DNA of 64,000 nt, taken from the NCBI GenBank assembly GCA_947568835.1, contig OX387606.1:11470001-11534000 (forward strand). Direction: 5' to 3'. A program made the position numbers and the translations under genes. Of this stretch, positions 62,301-64,000 are shown one piece after another. The notes beneath the pieces are model-generated. The model searched no databases and was not told the DNA's origin. It worked only from the letters and a program-made list of their open reading frames with translations. Origin of the DNA: Protonemura montana (Eukaryota > Arthropoda > Insecta > Plecoptera > Nemouridae). The first letter of the stretch is position 1, and the number at the start of each line of letters is the position of its first letter.

Positions 62301-64000
62301 ATTCTATTCAAAGAATGATGCAGCCTTGTCATCTCAAGCCTAGGTTTGTTTGTAACTTACAAAAGCAAAATCTTACTTACAATCTGACTAAAATATGAGC
62401 CCAACACATTCAAGTCTCAACTGTACCAACCTCGATAGCGTCGCGAATAGCGCCGGCCAGAATAAAGAACGCTGCGGCGTGCTCAAAGCGTTGTTTGCCG
62501 AGCAGGGCAAACGCGTTCTTGAGTGCAGCCTTGCGCCACCTGTCCTCGGCAAAGTTGTTGGCGAAGAACGCAGTCATCTTTTCATCACGTTTCGAACGGA
62601 AGAGCCCCCACACAAGGCTCTTCTTCTTCATCGCCAGGTAGAAGATGGCTGCATCCATCGGGTCTTGCTTCACCATGTACGCAGCTTTGGCAATCTGCGT
62701 GACAAACGGAGCACATTTTCAATGGCTGGGATCTGAGCTTTATGCATCTATCCTTAATCTAACTAAAAGGGGCATTTACCCTTCAAAATTAATTGTTACT
62801 TTAGTTTTTAACTGTAGTATGACTTGAAATTGACCTATTTAAAAGAATTTTCTGAGAATCTGCAATAAATTATCTAAGATTTCTGGCTTTTCGCATGGCG
62901 CGATCTGCGAGCTGAGTATGATTCTCTTGTAAAGTACTGTCTTTCCCTGCGGGCATTCCGTTGGCAAAATTCGCCAAAAGTTTATCCCCTCCCTACCGAT
63001 TATTCCTTCTGAGCGCTGTCACTGCCGCCAAGGCTCGGCCGTGGCACGCTCAGAGCGGCACTGCACGAAAATATGCAACATGCTTATTACATACCTGCGG
63101 TAATTTGCTTACCATGGCTAAACGAATAATCGTATCATAAAGCCATATTATTTAACACAGAGGAAGGATGGAGGACTATGCTCAAATTATTTGAATTTTA
63201 TCTGATCAGAGGTTTGTCTCGGTGCTAGGGGTCGAAAAAACACTATGGGTTATTTCTTACAGGAATTTGTTTTCTAAGCACCCAAGCCAAAAAACGCGAA
63301 CTTTGGCAATTTCTGCATGGACGGCCGTGGACACACGAGTTTTTTTTTTTATAGTCCAAATGCCAATATTAAATCTTTCAAATCTATGCTAAAAATTAAT
63401 TTTGAAGGGTAAATGCCCCTTTGAATCGCAAAGAAAATTCTCAGGATATTTGTCACAACTCTCAAGCACTAGACTGAAATCTTCTCCTTCTATGAAACCA
63501 AATAAAATTGTAAAAAACTGTGCATACATTATTTCAAAGATTAGATAGGTATTATAGGATCTTAATATTACGAACACCAGCACCTTTTGGCAAAAAGAAA
63601 CAGCTGTCAACTGTATAATTTATAGAAATAGTTCTTATAAACTATATAGTTTTATAGTATAACCACAGGTATAACTATACTTTAGTTTTATAGTATAACC
63701 ACAGGTATAACTATACTATAGTTTTTATAGTATTTTATTACTATCGTTTTTATAGAAATGTATCTTATAGTTTTGGTTTATGAATAAAAAAAAAAAAGTA
63801 ATAATAAATAAATAAACTGTTGTGCTTCATTATTCAAAAAACACAAATTTAACGCTATTTTCAAGGAACAAGATTTCTGGCATACCTTCTCGACACAAGT
63901 CTTGAGCAACGCGTGGCCCCGCAGCCACCAGCCGACGCCCAACTCCTTGAGAATCGACCACTTTGGTGCAGCCTTGGCGTATGACGGGATTAGCCCGAGC
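44101..64000 (-). CDS. DmX: DmX-like protein (rabconnectin-3 alpha / Rav1), C-terminal 1488 residues, 24 exons
   Basis: Twenty-four exons on the minus strand join with consistent phase at all 23 junctions (4468 bp including TAA at 44101-44103). The upstream part lies beyond 64000. Order seen: Rav1 C-terminal domain (LGVGWWLRGHALLKTCVEK, AIFYLAMKKKSLVWGLFR), helical and acidic middle (KWLKANETLL, SYCSLHGASGGGLASVRME, KWPGVTNLRALLAREKDED), then C-terminal WD40 repeats (LTGSQDGSVQMWEW, VADGDGNLSLWQV, FVTGSADGDIKVW). These match metazoan DMXL1/DMXL2 and Drosophila DmX (about 3400 residues, not all visible here). Family knowledge: a large WD40 scaffold that, with WDR7, promotes V1-V0 assembly of the V-ATPase and acidification of endosomes and synaptic vesicles, and is needed for Notch signalling in flies. 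Nothing suggests a pseudogene. Confidence 0.97.
44686..44903 (-). CDS. DmX: DmX exon 23 (WD40)
   Basis: FTCHEQGASSVAFAPQHQLL, ISAGKKGDVCIFDVRQRALR and EEFFVTGSADGDIK. Joins in phase 0 to VWALS in the last exon, completing a canonical SADGDIKVW blade. Confidence 0.97.
44904..45709 (-). other. DmX intron with a LINE insertion
   Basis: 806 bp, largely accounted for by the LINE 3' end at 45050-45432 on the opposite strand. The small neighbouring introns 44302-44685, 45855-46442 and 46652-46951 hold nothing I can name. Confidence 0.7.
45050..45432 (+). mobile_element. LINE 3' end (Jockey/CR1-like), 5'-truncated
   Basis: The plus-strand frame from 45068 reads LHNLTRLHSSTRAYEKSPLY, then ALLNNLPKSIKDRRGTSSLK and KKFLCDLCPYSLNEFYAIKE, with a stop near 45280. 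The LLNNLP..IK and K..L..FL......EFY pattern is typical of the extreme C-terminus of LINE ORF2. AATAAA at 45412-45417 and an (ATT)n tail follow. It is inserted antisense to DmX. No RT domain remains. Confidence 0.75.
45710..45854 (-). CDS. DmX: DmX exon 22 (WD40)
   Basis: THQCHTKHTSDFVFLGSCSM, VATAGHSSESRNVALWDSLL: one WD40 blade with the family-specific HTSDF.FLGS. Donor gtaagc. Confidence 0.97.
46443..46651 (-). CDS. DmX: DmX exon 21 (WD40)
   Basis: LTGSQDGSVQMWEWGYVQAV, VTRVRFSEHGNKFGVADGDG and NLSLWQV: two WD40 blades. Donor gtaagt after TTCTTT. Confidence 0.97.
46952..47012 (-). CDS. DmX: DmX exon 20
   Basis: 61 bp encoding VLKHKVDGIRRLSAHPLLPL. With the next exon this gives SAHPLLPLYLTGSQDGSV, the start of the C-terminal WD40 block. 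The exon was found by extending the protein. Confidence 0.93.
47013..49248 (-). other. DmX intron, 2.2 kb
   Basis: Largest DmX intron in the window. It contains a LINE tail at about 47590-47808. A cysteine-rich minus frame (48168-48377) has no family match and no splice evidence. Confidence 0.6.
47590..47808 (+). mobile_element. LINE 3' end with (GAATT)n tail
   Basis: The plus strand reads FKTHLKKFLLK then a stop at 47668, the usual C-terminal LINE ORF2 ending. An AT-rich UTR, AATAAA near 47778 and the pentamer repeat ttgaattgaattgaattgaa follow. 5'-truncated; antisense to DmX. Confidence 0.65.
49249..49393 (-). CDS. DmX: DmX exon 19
   Basis: Linker EPETLPASGFLVIQTAADRP, then a Gln/His/Gly-rich part (HNSSHQGHAVGGQ). 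Less conserved; accepted because both junctions keep frame. Donor gtcagt. Confidence 0.85.
49884..50074 (-). CDS. DmX: DmX exon 18
   Basis: VRIIHKEQDSISAFCLNAVS, then LALATPREVQEMDISLLLEL and PCWLEDECEFDIVNLTR. The LATPREVQE motif is typical of DMXL proteins. Donor gtaagt. Confidence 0.95.
50462..50669 (-). CDS. DmX: DmX exon 17
   Basis: RRLWSYLVRLESVQDVFIRA followed by VFGKRRGQP. This is the conserved segment before the C-terminal WD40 block. Donor gtgagc after CACATG. Confidence 0.94.
51295..51485 (-). CDS. DmX: DmX exon 16
   Basis: VCSPLIHGVLRVTSQWQDML, then GPAIHKYRSLVERANTPF. Acceptor gttatcacag, donor gtaagt. Confidence 0.94.
52011..52286 (-). CDS. DmX: DmX exon 15
   Basis: 92 codons. 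Acidic low-complexity run DMEEEEVEEEDVFD, then DSFSWCVLRLAVVRLALSQM. Phase 0 at both ends; donor gtgagt. Confidence 0.92.
52287..53699 (-). other. DmX intron, 1.4 kb
   Basis: AT-rich; nothing recognisable. The other introns in this stretch (49394-49883, 50075-50461, 50670-51294, 51486-52010, 53919-54471) are also without visible features. Confidence 0.55.
53700..53918 (-). CDS. DmX: DmX exon 14
   Basis: VWTTVTSLTKQRVRLNMKLL, GQFGSQAAAPSMKEDKPTYR and SPEMSMVSYFLMK. Another open frame over the same stretch (53653-53931) breaks the phase chain and is a shadow. Confidence 0.95.
54472..54645 (-). CDS. DmX: DmX exon 13
   Basis: 58 codons: AFVASFMSLLVYALCNCDAL, ILYRLAGQRF and ALLFGGGVKKLLRVA. Junction LLLCE|AFVAS matches the family. 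Donor gtgagc. Confidence 0.95.
54646..55800 (-). other. DmX intron with a LINE insertion
   Basis: 1155 bp. About half is the LINE 3' end at 54742-55200. The remainder has no feature I can name. Confidence 0.65.
54742..55200 (-). mobile_element. LINE 3' end (Jockey/CR1-like), same strand as DmX
   Basis: The minus frame 54946-55191 reads HNFNTRRNDLRQPRTRLNIA, then NIGVFVFNNLPGNIKSQSKR and KRFLFNHGFYTLDEFL, a textbook LINE ORF2 C-terminus (Y/F-NTR, NNLP..I, FYT.DEFL). The 3' UTR ends in aaaaataaaa followed by an (ACTCAA)n tail near 54742-54780. The frame is intact over 80 codons, so the insertion is fairly young. 5'-truncated. Confidence 0.8.
55801..56011 (-). CDS. DmX: DmX exon 12
   Basis: Opens SGLESIARANTVSAGSHL, then the diagnostic KWPGVTNLRALLAREKDED and LNLLLCE. 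One base at the 5' end completes the preceding codon. Donor gtgaga. Confidence 0.95.
56549..56721 (-). CDS. DmX: DmX exon 11
   Basis: ALTHDMLETIVGMRTLPLPG and LRDLAVALSACIYQSLCDSD. Ends with two bases (GG) that the next exon completes to glycine. Confidence 0.92.
57145..57377 (-). CDS. DmX: DmX exon 10
   Basis: SYCSLHGASGGGLASVRME followed by VLLLQELQQEKTQQQLLSP, nearly identical in pattern to vertebrate DMXL. Donor gtcagt. Confidence 0.96.
57863..58003 (-). CDS. DmX: DmX exon 9
   Basis: GDKPTLHEILMAEKVEFEAK and VHRAARRKKWLK. The junction with exon 10 gives KWLKANETLL, a conserved DMXL string, which confirms both splice sites. The acceptor gcacgtgcag has a poor polypyrimidine tract, and a 19-bp minisatellite lies 43 bp upstream. 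Confidence 0.94.
58046..58102 (+). repeat. 19-bp minisatellite, three units
   Basis: Unit tcatcgcactctcgtcctc at 58046, 58065 and 58084, with one substitution in the third unit. It lies just upstream (in DmX direction) of the exon 9 acceptor. Confidence 0.88.
58349..58374 (+). repeat. G-rich tract (potential G-quadruplex)
   Basis: Four or more G runs (ggg, gggg, gggg, G12) within 26 bp; C-rich on the DmX transcript strand. Confidence 0.8.
59373..59597 (-). CDS. DmX: DmX exon 8
   Basis: MAQQLKFVACLKILMEELST, then GQLRYQLYVWLEREVEALR and LCNYSFGEPDSLGP. A conserved helical region. Donor gtgcgt; one base carries over. Confidence 0.95.
59891..60049 (-). CDS. DmX: DmX exon 7
   Basis: Contains SGSFDWSAPV and the acidic NWDDEEEEENSQDSQ. 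Low-complexity linker typical of this position in DMXL proteins. Acceptor gcatatag, donor gtacac (weak). Confidence 0.87.
60302..60425 (-). CDS. DmX: DmX exon 6
   Basis: Variable, probably disordered segment: VMDAGGEDTPSMLGSPSKGR and APQDFQIDTGNLGWG. Donor taken as gtgcgt at 60301, because only this choice gives the single leftover base the next exon needs. Confidence 0.85.
60762..60884 (-). CDS. DmX: DmX exon 5
   Basis: 41 codons: MLEDSITPLERQLYFTTAHA, then HFKAGCPALALEVLSKLPSK. TPR-like helices following the Rav1 domain. Donor gtaacc. Confidence 0.95.
61309..61566 (-). CDS. DmX: DmX exon 4
   Basis: 86 codons beginning DHTGSLNTLLQTTAG, with NPNVFNFYVYLRTHPLLIR in the middle. Ends DKQ before donor gtgcat, a weaker but acceptable donor. 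Confidence 0.95.
61684..61705 (+). repeat. Interstitial (CCTAA)4 telomere-type motif
   Basis: Four CCTAA units plus CC, in the DmX intron 61567-61745. TTAGG is the common arthropod telomere repeat. A run this short may be chance or a repair scar. Confidence 0.7.
61746..61949 (-). CDS. DmX: DmX exon 3
   Basis: 68 codons. VCLNKLDDLQLAMVIARLYE near the start and HPDPFLRSMALWILK at the end, as in the Rav1 C-terminal domain. Acceptor cttgcctag, donor gtaagg. Confidence 0.96.
62431..62694 (-). CDS. DmX: DmX exon 2
   Basis: 88 codons, phase 0 at both ends. Contains AIFYLAMKKKSLVWGLFR, DRWRKAALKNAFALLGKQRF and AAAFFILAGAIRDAIE. This is the most conserved block between Rav1 and DMXL proteins. Confidence 0.96.
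62766..63422. repeat. 28-bp perfect inverted repeat pair, 601-bp spacer
   Basis: aaaggggcatttaccc (continuing ttcaaaattaat) at 62766-62793 recurs as its reverse complement at 63395-63422. Both sides sit at the end of short frames with similar residues (KRGIYPSKLI on +, KGHLPFKINF on -). Two opposed fragments of one transposon family is the likeliest reading; a foldback element is possible. Confidence 0.6.
63648..63719 (+). repeat. 36-bp tandem repeat with internal dyad, two units
   Basis: The unit agttttatagtataaccac (and on through aggtataactatact) begins at 63648 and again at 63684. Each contains agtata ... tatact arms able to pair as a hairpin. More AT-rich, related-looking sequence lies on both sides. 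Confidence 0.75.
63886..64000 (-). CDS. DmX: DmX exon 1 of window (cut by window edge)
   Basis: Reads GLIPSYAKAAPKWSILKE and LGVGWWLRGHALLKTCVEK; donor gtatgc. This is the Rav1 C-terminal domain core, including the highly conserved GWW. It ends in phase 0. Confidence 0.93.

Larger units (their letters stand above)
62695..63885 (-). other. DmX intron, 1.2 kb, with inverted and tandem repeats
   Basis: Contains the 28-bp inverted repeat (62766-62793 and 63395-63422) and the 36-bp tandem repeat (63648-63719). No exon seen. The intron 61950-62430 and the shorter ones between 59598 and 61745 have no further features. Confidence 0.6.

Noticed and set aside
1..64000. CRISPR arrays, operons, ribosome binding sites, phage or IS elements
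   Set aside because: The genes have spliceosomal introns and eukaryotic signals. The tandem repeats seen are microsatellites, minisatellites or a segmental duplication, without regular spacers.

Overview
The window is nuclear DNA of an animal, most likely an arthropod and probably an insect. The genes are split by GT-AG introns and dispersed in long non-coding DNA. Decayed non-LTR retrotransposon tails and tRNA-derived SINE-like repeats are common, and there is a short interstitial run of the arthropod telomere motif (CCTAA on the + strand, 61684-61705). There is no operon structure, CRISPR or prokaryotic signal. The species cannot be named from the sequence alone.

Left part (1-11.3 kb, + strand): the last five coding exons of a carbonic anhydrase-related protein (CARP, CA10/CA11 class), with the stop at 10560. 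The exons join without a break of frame to give 145 C-terminal residues. The 5' exons lie outside the window. 11.3-31.9 kb: about 20 kb with no gene I can support. It holds microsatellites, a perfect (CGA)18 tract, several homopolymer G/C runs of 16-25 bases and CpG-rich stretches.

Middle (31.9-34.2 kb, + strand): a two-exon gene that I do not recognise. Exon 1 is essentially a signal peptide. Exon 2 encodes an acidic, cysteine-free, low-complexity protein built from a four-residue repeat (E-E-V followed by H, P or L). The predicted precursor has 308 residues. This is the best candidate here for something undescribed. 34.2-40.3 kb is repeat-rich: a LINE-like scrap, at least five tRNA-like pol III promoter-like segments, a composite SINE-like unit present twice in direct orientation with an inverted piece between, and one orphan exon-like segment. 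40282-43262 holds two apparently identical 1487-bp copies in direct tandem, separated by 7 bp.

Right part (44.1-64 kb, - strand): 24 exons encoding the C-terminal 1488 residues of DmX/DMXL (rabconnectin-3 alpha, the metazoan Rav1), from the conserved Rav1 C-terminal domain through a variable middle to the C-terminal WD40 repeats; the stop is at 44101. All 23 splice junctions join in frame. Several introns carry LINE 3' ends. DmX works with WDR7 (rabconnectin-3 beta) to promote V-ATPase assembly, endosomal acidification and Notch signalling. CARP and DmX are not known to share a pathway, so I see them as ordinary neighbours on opposite strands.

All identifications come from reading translations and comparing them with remembered family features; no search was run. 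Splice sites were placed by hand and checked for phase continuity.
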